A stretch of DNA of 64,000 nucleotides from Medicago truncatula (Eukaryota > Streptophyta > Magnoliopsida > Fabales > Fabaceae). This document shows positions 46,161 to 58,579 of this stretch, one piece after another (the stretch's first letter is position 1; each line of letters starts with the position of its first letter). The translations under genes were made by a program, and so were the position numbers. The notes beneath the pieces were generated by a model. That model was given only the letters and a program-made list of their open reading frames with translations. It had not been told where the DNA came from and made no database searches. The DNA is taken from contig NC_053048.1 of NCBI RefSeq assembly GCF_003473485.1, positions 42,280,755-42,344,754 of the forward strand. The letters are read 5' to 3'.

Positions 46161-49100
46161 TCAATTCTGAAAGTTCGGCTTATCATTGTTTCCTATAAGA
46201 CCAATAAAATAGTAGTGTCAGAATTGTGGCACAAAGCAAAGTTTTATATTATGGGAGAGTGAGATAGTTTCTTACCTTGTTCTCTTGTTTGAGGGGAGTT
46301 ATTATCACCCAAATTTATGAAGGGTGACCCATAAAACTTGTCAAGTGTTTCTGTCAAACAAGTAGATGAATTATTACCACTAATGATTAATCCAAATTAA
46401 GCTTTATTGATGTAGAAAAACATTTATATATTAAAATACACACATTAACCCATATAAACACAAGTGAGAGGATATAATACCAAAACCCATAGGAAAAAGA
46501 TCAGACACATTTGGGAAGCTAAATTTTCTAGGAAAAATTGAAGTAGGATGACCTAGAACTGCCTCAATCCCATGATGTGAGCTGGACTCGGCATTAGTGA
46601 ATGAAGTAGCTGAAGCATTAACAACATTTCCATGAGCACCAAACATGTGAGGAGAATAACTTGAATATCCAGGTTTTGATGTGTTCATCCCACCATTGAT
46701 TCCTTGTTGCACACCCATGTTTGTGTTATGAGTATAAGCCATGCTTGGAATATCTCCTTGAACAAACATATCTGCCTTACCGAACGATGATCCACCGCGA
46801 TTAAGAAAGTTAGGGAATGGCATAGCTGAAGAACCACCAACTTTTCCATCAGCACCAAACATGTGAGGAGAAAAACTTGAATTATCAGGTTTGGATATGG
46901 TCATTCCCCCATTAACTCCTTGTTGCATACCCATGTTTGAGTTCTGAGTAAAAGTCATGCTTGGAATATCTCCATGAGCAGACGTATCAACCATACCAAA
47001 TGATGATCCTTTGTTATTAAACAGATCAGAAAAATTGGATACCACACCATGTTGCAGATTTTTTGAGTTCAAGCCTTCTGGAGTTTGCACAGAAACATGA
47101 GAATATGCTGGATTCTCAGGTACTGTAACATAAAAATGACATTTAGAACCAAAATAAAAAAAAATAAATGTGATGTAACATATATTTATTCGTCAACAAC
47201 AACATTATTTTATCATCCCTTACAAGCAACTACATCTTTTTATCATGTCTTTGGAATAGTAACTATGTATTTTGAATTTTTAGAATGATACAAGTTAAAC
47301 AGAATACAGGTAGAAATTTGTCCTATTATTGATAATAATGGAGATAGAAACTTACTAGCAGGGATATGTGATTCATTAGAATTGGGTAATGATGCAACAT
47401 TTGTTTGTGAGTCCATTAATTCTTTTTGTTTTTCCAACAATTCATTGAATTTCTCTATTTGTTGCTTCAACGCCAATCTTGTATAATAAGCTTTGAAGAA
47501 CTCAGGATTTTGTTCATTAAGCTTTTGCCAAACTGAAAAAATGAGAGGGTAAATTACTTGGTAATTGAAAACACCAAAAGATGGGTGCATGTAACTATGT
47601 AAGGTGACTGGAAAAAGAAATAATGGAAGATTTGAAATAAAACCATCAACTGCATTAGTAACTTGACAAATAATTACGCTTAAGGTGTTAGATCACTGGT
47701 GAGAGTTTAACCTTGCGGCCATAACATACAAAGTTCAAATATCTTTAAAGATAATGGTAAAATTATCACAACATATTATTAAGCTCAAGTTGCGTCGTAT
47801 CAATGGAAAAACTTACTATCTTCCTTAGAAGGTCAGTTCAAATTATTAAACCATAGTAATTATAAGAGAAAATAGAACATGCATTATCGGTGTAAAATAA
47901 TTCTACACCATCATCCAATAACAACTATGTATTTTGCTAAATTTCCCAGTTATATCATACTTTATTAGTATGCCGTGGATAAATAGTTGATTTATATTGA
48001 ATGTTCGTGTAAAATTAATTAATATTACTAACAAAAAAAGCCACTTGAGGAGGATGCATTTACAATTTTGAACATTCATAAACTATAATGACGGCATTTC
48101 ACATATTTAAGGATCAAAATGAATGTTTATCAAAACAAAGTTACCTATTTTAGTAAACTTAGGCTCTATTTTTGCTTTCTCATGCAGTGTGCTCACTATT
48201 TCTTTCGGGGTCATATACAACAATATGCATCGTTCTATGAGATCCTGTACCTGTAGAAGACAAGTAATCCAAAACAAAAAAAGTTATTTTTAGTAAATAT
48301 CTCATAGTTGTAAAATGTGAACTGAACATGTAATAGACTAATAGTGAAGAGATTTGGAAGAGGGGAGAGGGAAAACCATCAAGGATTTGCTTATGTAAAA
48401 AAATAACACAGTTCCACATAGTTTTCTTATAACTTTGTCAAACCATTATCTTATGGAATAAGTTGATTTAATGGTTGAGATCAAAATTGTGTTGATTTTT
48501 ACAACACCAACATGAAGAACATTCTCTCTGTTTTTTTTTTCTCTTTCTTTTTTCAACAGAGGATGGAGAAGGAACTTGTTATTAGGGCTTTGAATTTACT
48601 TTATTTTGTTCTACTTCGTATAATTAAACAAGAATTTGGTTTCCAAAATATCTATTTAATTTGGTAAGCTGAAATTAGTGAGGTAGTTGTTAAAAACAAA
48701 TGTTACTCAAACATATTTTTTGACATTTGGGTATCCAACAATATTTCTAACACAAATACAAAATTGTTTCAGCCTGCCAAAAGAACAAGATTGTTTCTTA
48801 ACCACTCTCACTATTTCATTAACCACAAAAATATATGTTATTAACAACTTATTTAACATATATCTCATTAATCACTTTGACTACTTCATTAATAAAAAAA
48901 CTACATGTTATTTAACCACTTATTTTAAATAAATATATGTATTTTTAGCATTTTGTAACCAAACAAACCCTATCTACTATTTACTAATCAAAAAATAAAA
49001 CCTCATTCTATACAAAATTTCCAACTGCATAAAACCACGAGAAGAAATGCAATCTATACAAATATACACTTTTTTCAAAATCCTAAAGAAATCCCATTAG

Positions 49101-49281
49101 TTTTCATATTGAAAACAATTATCAAAACAAACATAAAAAAAGGTAAAGAACAAAGGTGATTCCTTTGTTTATTTTCGCAAAATTCTATTCTAAATCAACA
49201 ATGAGTGAAGTGTATCATATCATTAGAGAGAGGTCAATTAATTACCTGGTCAACATCTTGACGAGTAATAAGAGTATGCAT
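46161..49281 (-). CDS. Plant-specific protein of unknown function, gene B
   Basis: Six - strand exons (49281-49246, 48250-48145, 47532-47356, 47122-46481, 46350-46276, 46192-46161) join in frame to 355 residues. I recall a plant family (Arabidopsis At5g59830-like) with the same N-terminal core, whose function is not established. The core (13-90) is helical: VQDLIERCILLYMTPKEIVS, KIEPKFTKIVWQKLNEQNPE, FFKAYYTRLALKQQIEKFNE, with a coiled-coil look (ELLEKQKELMD). Residues 142-280 hold two Ser/Gly/Met-rich repeats of about 70 residues (GSSFGMVDTSAHGDIPSM; GSSFGKADMFVQGDIPSM). The end is split over two tiny exons, unlike gene A. The start is uncertain: the ATG position used by gene A is ACG here, so the next in-frame ATG (49281) is taken. 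No enzyme motif or membrane segment is seen. Confidence 0.8.
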
Positions 49282-50082
49282 TGCGGATCCACTTGACGTA
49301 TCGCAAATATTAGAGATAATATTAACAACTAATTAGAGACATAAATAAAAAATATTAATAACAAAGAAAAGTTAATTCCGTCAAACAAAATAAAGAAAAG
49401 TTAAAGTGTTACAAAATTTCAAAGGTAAAATAATAAGGAAAATTTTAGAGTGTTTTTTTATAAAATTATATATTCAATGTACAAAATCAAATTATTTAAC
49501 TTTTTGAATAAATAACATTTTTATTTAGATATTCTAATTCACAGTTTGACTTTTTAGATTTATTAGATAATTGATGTATCTAGTCTGAAATATATGTCAG
49601 ATACATCAATTATTTAATGAATTTAAAATTTTAATTGTTTTTTGTCCTTAAGACCTGACAGAAAACTATACAAGAAGAAAAATAGATTTGAGAATTAAAA
49701 ACGTGCAGATAATTAGAGAATGGACACGGATTCATGCGATAACTTACGCACTTATCAAAGTATATTATTATGCCTCTAATATATTGAAATTTATCAAAAT
49801 TTAAATCAAATAACAAAAATTAGTAAACACATAATCAAATAAAAAAAATAGCCAACTTGATTTTTTAATCTAAAATATCTTTAAGAAATCTATTTAATTA
49901 CTTATTCAAATAAAAAATAGAGATTCCTTTGTAAATAAATAAAGATTTGAACTGTTACAAAAAAAAAAAAATAAAGATTTGAATTAGCTAAGTTTTGAAT
50001 ACCGAAAGAAATTAGTTAAGTTTTTAAATCAAATATTCGAATGAAAAATATAATATTTAGCTGTTTTTTTTACATGATATAT

Positions 50083-50169
50083 TTTCTTTTGGTGGTGGCA
50101 GGGTTCAAACCCTCGACCATGCATATTATTATGCATTGTTCATATCAACGGAGCTAAACTCATGAAAAC
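50083..50169 (-). mobile_element. tRNA-derived SINE, ~87 bp
   Basis: On the - strand: 'catgagtttagctccgttga' (box A-like), 'caatgcataataatatgca', 'gggtttgaaccct' (box B-like), then an A-rich tail. Flanked by perfect 15-bp duplications TTTTACATGATATAT (50068-50082 and 50170-50184). Third member of the family at 2553 and 36964. A more decayed relative may lie at 50225-50310 ('gggttcgaatttta' on the - strand). Confidence 0.88.
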
Positions 50170-50636
50170 TTTTACATGATATATATATTTTTGTTAAAAA
50201 GTCTGGTGACCAAAAATTTATTTTTAAGTAAATAAATAGATAAGCTAAAATTCGAACCCCTACTCTTGCATAACGCGACGTCCGTCCGAGTCATGCTCAC
50301 GTGAACTTTTTTATGTGATATTTAACCCGATTAATAACAATTTCATTTTAAAGTCATAATGTGAAGTAAAACGTGCAGCTAATCCGATCATCATGTGAAG
50401 TAAAATAAAGTGCAGTTAATCCACTCGAAAAACATATAGGTTGGAGAGCGTATAAGGTGCATTACTATGTTATTTAATAGAGCAATGCTATATATTAAGA
50501 AAGATTTTTTCAAGAAAATTTCAAGAATGACATGGCAGAATAATCACCCTTAGATTTTATCAAGAAATAGTTCTGAAATTAATGTTAACCAATAAAATCT
50601 CAGCCTGGCCGAAAATCATGGGATGGTGGGTGTTAT

Positions 50637-51467
50637 TAGGGATGTCAATGGATACCCATGGACACGGATAGTATGATACCCGTGCCCGCCCCGTTGGATA
50701 AACATGATACCCATGCCCGCCCCGTACCCACATGGGTACCCATTATGTGGGTACCCATGGGTATTGAAGTATCCATGGGTATTCGTGGGTACCCATGGAT
50801 TTTTGAATTTATTTAGTTTTTGGAACAAAGAATAACTTTTTTTAATTAACAAAAAACTTCAACTACTTTTAAACATCCATACATAATCTATTCAAAATTT
50901 CATAAATCATAATCCATAGAAAATTCATAATTCTTACATAATTCATACAAATTCATGAAGTAAAATAAAAACATCAAAATATCCAAATAAACATCTAAAT
51001 TTTGCATGCATTCCAAACTTCAATAACTTCATTTGACTTCCCAATTTCTGCAATAAAAACATATAAATCTCTAAATAAAAATCCAAATAATCAACATGAC
51101 AATGATAGTTGAAATAAAATTTATAACATTTACTAACAATGTCATTCACCAATTATGTCAATATCACCATCCATATCTTCCAAAATTGAATGAGTTAATC
51201 TGTCAACTTAATAATATAAATTAAAAAAAATTAAAAATAGGTTAATAATAAGATATATAAGGATATTTTAGTAATTAAGTTAATTTATTATTGGGTATGG
51301 GTACCCGTGGGTATGGGTACCATCAAATCCGTGTCCGTATTCATATAATAATGGGTAGTCAAATACCCGTTAATTATACCCATGGATACCCGTTTAGCTA
51401 CCCGTCCGTGCCCGTGATGGATTTTACCCGCGGGTACCCATGGGCATGGGTATTTTTGCCACCCCTA
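50637..51467. mobile_element. Non-autonomous hAT element with GGTACCC subterminal repeats
   Basis: Ends TAGGGATGTCAAT and, on the other strand, TAGGGGTGGCAAA are imperfect inverted repeats. Perfect 8-bp duplications GGTGTTAT flank it (50629-50636, 51468-51475), as in the hAT superfamily. Both subterminal zones (about 150 bp each) are crowded with the palindrome-like GGGTACCCATGGGTA, a plausible transposase-binding array. The 500-bp centre is AT-rich with no transposase. Confidence 0.9.
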
Positions 51468-51916
51468 GGTGTTATGTATCTTTTTTTTATGAAAGATTAA
51501 TAAATGAGACTGAAATCTAAAGGTGATTATTGTGTCATATCATTCTTGAATTTTTCTTATAAAATCATTCTTGATATCTAGCATTTTCCTATTCAATAAT
51601 CATAATCAATTTTCTCCAAAAATGTTACAGTAATAAAAATCACAATACAAATGTTCAAATAAGTAGTTTGATAAAAAAAAAGATTAGATGTTATAATCAT
51701 AACAACATATAAATATCAACAAAACAAAAAAAAAACATAAAAATTGTGTCCCTTAAAAAAAAACATAAAAATTGTGTAATAAGTATGAATCGATGAGAAA
51801 ACTAGAAGAAAAAAGAAAAGAAAAAACGTGTACCTATTTTCCAAGTCTTGAAGTCTTTTTTTCTCTCACTCGAGCTCTCTTCTCTGCCGATTTTTCTGCC
51901 AATTCACTCAAGCTCT

Positions 51917-51925
51917 CTATTTATA
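51917..51925 (-). promoter_or_regulatory. Putative TATA box of gene B
   Basis: TATAAATAG on the - strand, followed by a CT/GA-rich leader-like stretch (51840-51905). The distance of about 2.6 kb to the coding start requires a leader intron. Confidence 0.45.
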
Positions 51926-52640
51926 ATGATAATTCATTGTACCAAAAAAAATAAAAAAATAATGATAATTCATGTTTAATATTATAGGAAATAAAACTTT
52001 GCATTATTTTTAATTAGATTAAATCAGTAATTTTGGATTTATTTTTAAAAAACTTGCCTTAATTAAGATAATAGAATCTGATTTATTTAATTTTCAAAAT
52101 ACTTGCCTTAATTAATATAATAGAATCGGATTTTAATAATTGTTTTGGTAAAAAAAAAAATAGAATCAGATTTTATTTATTTTTAAAAAAACTTGCCTTA
52201 CAAATAATTAAATATTAAATATACTCCTTAAAAAAATTTAAATATACAAAAATCGTTCCTAATTAACTCAAAATCAATTTTTTTTTTGAAAGAACTCAAA
52301 ATCATATTTATTTGTTTTAGTTTATAATTTTCGTTATATATACTAGCGAAAAGACGGACACTCACGTGCCCGTCATTCCGCTCTTTATTTCACTAACGTT
52401 TTAAAATTATGAACGATGTTTTTTTTTGTGAAATTTTGATTTTAATTAAAACTAAAAATGTAAATGTTTGTTACTTTCAAATTATAACAAACCAAACTAA
52501 CTATGATTAATTTATTTCAATGACACCAACAATATAACAAAAAAAAATAGTAAATTTTTACCAACGACAATCTTTATTATAGAAAAAATTGTTTAAAAGT
52601 ATAATCCTAACAACCCGTAATCCATTATTCCAGTTTTGGC
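51926..52640. other. Intergenic, no gene seen
   Basis: Very AT-rich, with three copies of a phrase around 'aaaacttgccttaattaa' and 'agaatcagattttatttatt' (52045, 52105, 52165), a local tandem repeat of roughly 60 bp. Nothing else is supported. Confidence 0.45.
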
Positions 52641-52669
52641 CTAGTAAGATGATCATCTGCAGCTGCATA

Positions 52670-53400
52670 CAACATGCATTGATGAAGAGCCCCCGTGCAC
52701 TAGAGAACGTGCTCAGATCACACCATATGATCAAACATCACCCGATTATCGAGTCATAAGGGTATAATCGACTTATCCACTTCGAGGGTCTATAAGTAGA
52801 GCAGACCACAATGAAATCAGGCACACACCCTTATTCCAAGAAATCACCTTGAAACCTTGGTGACTCGAGTGTTTGAGTGTCTTTGCAAGTACACCCTTGA
52901 CATTGGGGAAGGACATCCGTCAACTGGAGTTAAAGTTGCTTTGCACCTCCTATGGCTGATACTTCTTTTCTCCGGCAAGAACATTTAATAGCGCCTTTTG
53001 TGGGAACGAAGTTCTAAGAACCTCGGTTTCCCAAATCATCTTTTACCTTCTAACTAATGCAAAAAAATGCCTAGAAGTATCATCAAAACCATAGCAGCTA
53101 AGTGATCTCATACGTTGGCGAGCGTCATTGTTAGAACATAGAACAGCTTCATCATTGCATGAAACGCTAGCACCAACCTTTTCCCTATCACGAACAATCA
53201 TTCCTACGATGACTCGACTGCCACCTCCTGAACAGAAGGAAGAACGCATGCAATTGCTCATTGACATAACCAAATTACACGAGGAAATCGCTCCAGGGAT
53301 TGTTTGTAAGAGTTATACTACCAGATGAGGAAATGTTGGTAAAAGTTGAAGAGAAAGCTGAGACTAATCAGAGAATTCATTTGGAGGTGGAGCAGCCAAC
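52670..53400 (+). mobile_element. Ty3/gypsy-like LTR end and gag remnant
   Basis: GC-richer than its neighbours. It has a TATAAGTAGA (52791-52800) within LTR-like sequence ('cacttcgagggtc', 'gcacacacccttattcc'), then 'gcgccttttgtgggaacg' at 52991, close to the post-LTR leader of plant Tat-type gypsy elements (TTTGGCGCCGTCTGTGGGAA). Downstream, broken frames rich in charged residues (PPPEQKEERMQLL at about 53220) could be the start of gag. No protease, RT or integrase. The element's left end is not defined. Confidence 0.5.
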
Positions 53401-54296
53401 TTAAAAAAAAAAAAATGATACAAAACCTATAAAGCAACAAACAACACAAGATGATTCTGAGAGCTTATATCACAGCCTGGTCAGGGACAAAAAAGAAACA
53501 GATCAAAGCATCTGACAGGAAGTATAGAAATCGATAATGACGACAATGATCGCATGAATTACAAAAAAGTCATAGCTAGTCCTGAAAAATAAAGATTGAA
53601 TGACAATAAAGACTTGTGGCTAAGGGGCTCACTCAAAGAGAATGCATTGCTTTCATTGAAATATATTTTCCTGTTGTGAAACATACAAGTATTGGAGGGA
53701 ATGTATCACTTGTTGTAAAGGAGAATACTTTGATGGATAATATATATAAAGTAACATGACATCAAATGATTAGATTTTGAGTACTATACTAATAAAGTTA
53801 TGGAATATGGAACATAAATAAAATAAAATCATCCTCAAAACGAAGTACCAAAATACCAAATACACATGACAAAAGGTTAATCTCTGCTGAAAGAAACTGA
53901 GATAAAAAAAATATCCCATAATCACCTACACCATCACACGGAAGTGTTCAAATTACATTGTCTTCACTTGGAGGTAGCAAACTATTAAAATATCAAAGCA
54001 TGTGTTCATCCATGAGTTATGGTTTTATGTACAACACTGTTCTAGCATTTTGTTAAACCTGCAGCCAAGATAAACAATTAAAAAAATTCGTGCATGTAGT
54101 AAAAACTAATTAAAAACTCACGTAGCTTAAATTGCACTCTACATGATTATACCAATACAAGTTACCAAAGCTACAAACCATGCTATAGTAATAATAGAAG
54201 AACCATAGCAACACATATATCATGCAAGTGGCTTCCTAATTTGGTCCTAACAATAGAAGTAAAGAACATACCTAAGTTAATGATGATCAAAGACCG
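53400..54296. other. 3' flank of unknown gene A
   Basis: AT-rich, partly homologous to the 3' flank of gene B (45460-46160) and of pseudogene C (59960-60190). No coding sequence recognised. Confidence 0.45.
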
Positions 54297-57200
54297 TCAA
54301 CTATTGACTTTAGAAGTCAGCATATCAGGAGTTTCAGGAATGTTATAAAGACCAAAAGGATCGTCGTCAGGTTCACCTGTTAAACAAGGAGATGAGAATC
54401 AGTACTGGTTATGATTAATCCAAACTAAGCTTTGAACATTTTATTTAAACATGCACATTGACCCACAGAAACACAAGAGAGAGGACATACCAGAAAACAG
54501 AGAAACAAGATCCGGAAAGCTAGAACAAGTGTTTAGAAAATCCATAACTGCTTCATTGTCAGAATCTGAGTTGGACTCGATACCAGAGATTGGCATAGCT
54601 GAAGCATCGCGGACATTTGAGCCGGTCTCCACGGCATTTCTATCAGCACCAGACATGTGAGGAAAACTTGAATATTCAGGTTGTACTATGGCCATCTGCC
54701 CATTAACTCCTTGCTGCAAATCCATGTTTGAGTTCTGACTATGATGCATGCTTAAAATATCTCCGTGAGCAGACATCTCAACCATATGAAATGATGATCC
54801 ACCATTACTATAGATTGGCATAGCTGATGCATTCCTGACAATTGGGCAGGTCTCCATGACATTTTCATCAACACCAAACATGCTAGGAGAAGAACTTGGA
54901 TATTCAGGTTCTGTTATGGCCATCCCCCCATTAATTCCTTGTTGAAAACCCATGTTCGAGTTCTGACTATAATGCATGCTTGAAAAATCTCCATGAGCAG
55001 ACATATCAACCATACGAAATGGTGATCCAGTACCGTTATTAAAGATTGGCGTAGCTGATGTATTGCCGACAATTGGGCAGGCCTCCAGGACATTTTCATC
55101 AATACCAAACATGCGAGTAGAAGAACTTGGATATTCAGGTTCTGATATGGCTATTCCCTCATTAATTCCTTGTTGAAAGCCCATGTTCGTGTTCTGACTA
55201 TAATGCATGGTTGAACAATCTCCTTGAGCAGACACGTCAACCATACCAAACGATGATCCACCATTATTCAACTCATAAGATAAATTGGATTCCCACCCAT
55301 GTTGCATATTTTTTGGGTTCAGACCTTCAGCAGGTTGCACAGACACATAATAGCATGCTGGATTCTCAGTTGCTGTAAAACAAAATAGATTGCAATTGAG
55401 CTTTCAATATCAAGTTTAGAATAATAAAGATTGCGATTGTAACTTCACTCATTTCATTTGTGTATCTTGTTAACTACTACATCTTTTTATCATGTCTATA
55501 GAATATTGAGTATGTATTTTAAATTTTCAGAATGATAGAAATTAAAACGAATACAAGCAGAAAAAAGTCATCATACTCTTTTATGGTAGGCGCACCGTGG
55601 CACATAAGAACCAGAGATAAATAAAGAGAATTTTAATGAAATTCAGTTCAGAAATTATTATACTTGTGAAAAAAAAAAGGACTTGATACCGATGAAAAAC
55701 ACAATCTAGTGAAAACGGTGAAAACAATATTTTTGGAGGTAGAAACTTACTAGCGGGGGTAGGTGTTCCATTAGAAGTGGGTAGCGATGAAACATCATGA
55801 TAATGAAATCCATTAGAGGTAGGTAGTGATGCAACTTTAGCTTGCTCTGAGTCTATTAATTCCTTTTGTTTATGCATTAATTTGTTGAATTCCTCTATTT
55901 GCTTCTTCAACGCCAATCTTGTATAGTAAGCTTGGAAGAACTCTGGATTTTGTTCTTCAAGCCTTTGCCAAACTGAAAAGATGAAGGGGAAAAAGAAACT
56001 TAGTAATAGAGAATGGAAGGCTTGAAATGAATCTATTAACTGCTGCAACAACTTAATTAATAAGTGATCATAGTAATTATAACTAGACCTTCAGGAAAAA
56101 AACATATCTTTGATAAAGGGTTTTGGGGAGGACACAAACTAAACTAATTTCCCCAATTTTGTACTACAACTGTATGGTTAAACTCTGCACATGGAAAAAG
56201 GATAGCTAAATTATAACTAGACCTTAATCATAATTCATGAATCTTTGATTTCTTTATTCAGCAGAACAAAATATCAAGAATCAAATGAATATTACAAATA
56301 TAACAACTGAAATTTCAATCAAGTTAGATACTGTAGCATAATACATAAAAAGTCTAAGGCCAAGGCCAAGGCCAAGTAAAGATGAGACAAAAAACAGAAG
56401 AAAGAAACTGCATTACCTAGTTCAGTGAATTTAGGCTCTATTTTTGCTTCATTCAGTAGTGAGTTCGCTACTTCTTTCGGGCTCATATACGATTGCATGC
56501 ATCGTTCTATGAGATTTCGCACCTGTAATGAGTCAAAGAAATTATTGTTAGCAAGTACATGTAACCATGTAAGTATGCATCGTTCTACGAGATTTCACAT
56601 CTGTAATGAAGCAAAAAAATTATTGTTAGCAAGTACATGTAAGGTCAGCTGAATAGAAGATGGAATACTGCAAGAACTTGGAAGAGGGGAAGGAGGGAAA
56701 AGAGAGAACTCAACACTAATAGCAATCCTTAGGTAATGAATAATGATGCAACTAGTTTCACAATGCTAACTACTAATTAAAAATAAAAACCTCATTCAAT
56801 AAAAATCCCAAACAGTTAAAGCTAACGACTTATAGCCTAATCATCATACCAATTGCTAAATCCATACAAATTTTTCATTTTTATCAAAATACTAAATAAA
56901 TCAGTACACCTTAATGAAATAGGTTTTAAATAACGCTCGAGGTCGCGTTAAGAATTTTGTGATTTCGGTTGTTACGGATTGCCATTGTTGCGGTGTGAAT
57001 TAATCACAACATTGTACGAATTTTATTAAAATTATTTGTATTTTTTAAGTGACAAATGTTAATAATTAGTTGTTAGATTAATATTTACTCATTCGTTTGA
57101 GTTTGAACCCAAAACCTCCAACTCTTTTAACCCATAAATCAATTGAGTTTGTGATTTTTTTTTTCATTAATTCCTTTAAAACGGTAACGGCACTACGGCT

Positions 57201-57698
57201 GATACCGTTTTGTTGTGGTCGTTGTATATAGTACAGTGTATAAGAAAGCCCCAACAAACTTAAGCCTAACAGTCATAATTAATGTGTGTCGCACTCATCA
57301 TTTATGAGGGAAAAAAATTATAATGTATTATTTAAGAGGTATTTTTCTCAAAATTAACTTTTTTTTTTTTTTGAGCAACTTCTCAAAATTAACCTAATTC
57401 CTATAAAATACTAGGTACGGTATGAAACCTAATAACATTCCCTTTAGTTAGTTTTAATAATGAAAACAAATATCAAAAGAACATAGCAAAGAAAGCCGAT
57501 AAAGATAAATATAATGTTTATTGCCGTACTTATAAAAAAGATTACTTCTAAAGCAAGAAAGAATGAAGAAAGATGAACAAAGAACGATAACCACATATTC
57601 AAAACATTAAAAAGAGACAAATTAATTACCTGCTCAATATCTTTGTACGTAACATTCTTGACGGATTTTCTTGCCATATCGCTTGAAACTGATGACAT
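54297..57698 (-). CDS. Plant-specific protein of unknown function, gene A
   Basis: Five - strand exons (57698-57630, 56522-56417, 55972-55751, 55372-54491, 54376-54297) join in frame to 452 residues. Same family as gene B. The N-terminal helical core has VRNLIERCMQSYMSPKEVAN, KIEPKFTELVWQRLEEQNPE and FFQAYYTRLALKKQIEEFNK, followed by a coiled-coil-like KLMHKQKELID. A short internal duplication (VASLPTSNG, VSSLPTSNG) occurs in exon 3. Exon 4 encodes three repeats of about 77 residues (about 168-243, 244-320, 321-395), each with GSxFxMVxMSAHGD, SQNxNMGFQQGINGG and EYPSSSxxMFGxDEN. The C-terminus is acidic (ESNSDSDNEAVMDFL; EPDDDPFG). The first ATG (57698) could instead lie across a CATCAG acceptor, making ATG 57677 (MARKS) the start. 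A CT-rich leader exon near 58025-58080 with donor GTAGGT is likely. Function unknown; no membrane or catalytic motif. Confidence 0.85.
56497..56644 (-). repeat. 78-bp tandem duplication over the exon 2 acceptor of gene A
   Basis: Positions 56497-56566 (start of exon 2, its acceptor and about 40 bp of intron) are repeated at 56575-56644 with a few substitutions ('atgcatcgttctacgagatt', 'attattgttagcaagtacat'). The upstream copy keeps a TTACAG acceptor, but joining to it would give ATG TGA and stop at once. Confidence 0.85.
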
Positions 57699-58100
57699 GA
57701 ATAAAACATGAAATCAATCATAAAGAATACCGATGAATATGAAAAGAACACTGTAAAACACAGCTAACGATATACATATATAAAACAAATTCATTCAAAT
57801 AAATTAAAGTGTATAAATAAGATTCGATGAAAGTATCCTTCAAAAAGAAAAAAGATTCGATGAAAGTAAAAGAAAACATAGTAATAATCAAGAACCCTAT
57901 GATCATATTAGTTCAAATATTTAGCTGCATTCATGAGTGAGATTCGATGAAAATAGAACAAAAGACGACGGTAAGGAACCCTATAATCGGAATAATATTG
58001 AAAAGCGGGAAAATAGTGACCTACCAGAGGGAGAGGGAGAGAGAGCTGAATTTAAAATTGTGAAGAGGAGGGAGAACAGAATTATTTGCTGTGTGCCTAG

Positions 58101-58109
58101 TTAGGGTTT
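58101..58109 (-). promoter_or_regulatory. Telo-box upstream of gene A
   Basis: AAACCCTAA on the - strand, about 20-80 bp upstream of the CT-rich leader of gene A and followed by a second AACCCTA-like word. Telo-boxes are typical of plant genes expressed in dividing cells, usually near the transcription start; regulation here is inferred. Confidence 0.45.
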
Positions 58110-58381
58110 TTAGGGTATATGCAGTTATTTTTCCCCCCTGTTTAGCGGCCCATTTTTTATCCTAAACAAAAAACTTTTTTTTAAGGGCCTTAACAAAAAC
58201 AAATATTTACCACGTAATATTTTAATATGAAGACCCTAAAATAATAATAATTTTATAATAGAGATTAATTTTTCCTCGTATAGAAAAGTTACTAATTTGC
58301 TCTATTATTTGGTGTTGATGACTAAATTGAGTGGCGGGAAATTTGTGAGAGACCGGATTAAATTTTTATTCATAAAGTAAA

Positions 58382-58566
58382 GAGAAGTGTTATTTGAACA
58401 ATCAATCTGGTTGACAACTTGTGTGACAACCATAATTTATAAAGAAAAAGAAGGTATTTGCACGGAAATCAAAGCAATAGAGAGATAAAGTAAAAAATTA
58501 TGTGAGTATGAGAGAGAAAGTTGTCACAAAAATTATCACCAAATGGATGTTCAAGTATCATTTCTC
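58382..58566. mobile_element. MITE with 9-bp target duplication
   Basis: Ends GAGAAGTGTTATTTGAACA and TGTTCAAGTATCATTTCTC are inverted repeats. Perfect duplication TAAAGTAAA flanks it (58373-58381, 58567-58575). Inner arms 'tgacaacttgtgtgacaacc' and 'gttgtcacaaaaattatcacc' also pair. The 9-bp duplication points to a Mutator-derived MITE. 185 bp, non-coding; same family as 63018-63244. Confidence 0.88.
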
Positions 58567-58579
58567 TAAAGTAAATTAG

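Larger units (their letters stand above)
49290..51890 (-). other. Probable 5' UTR intron of gene B
   Basis: If the TATA box at 51917-51925 belongs to gene B, a leader exon lies near 51830-51890 (CT/GA-rich, as in gene A) and about 2.5 kb of intron follows. The interval carries a SINE and a hAT element and no coding sequence. The placement of the leader is inference from the like arrangement in gene A. Confidence 0.45.
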
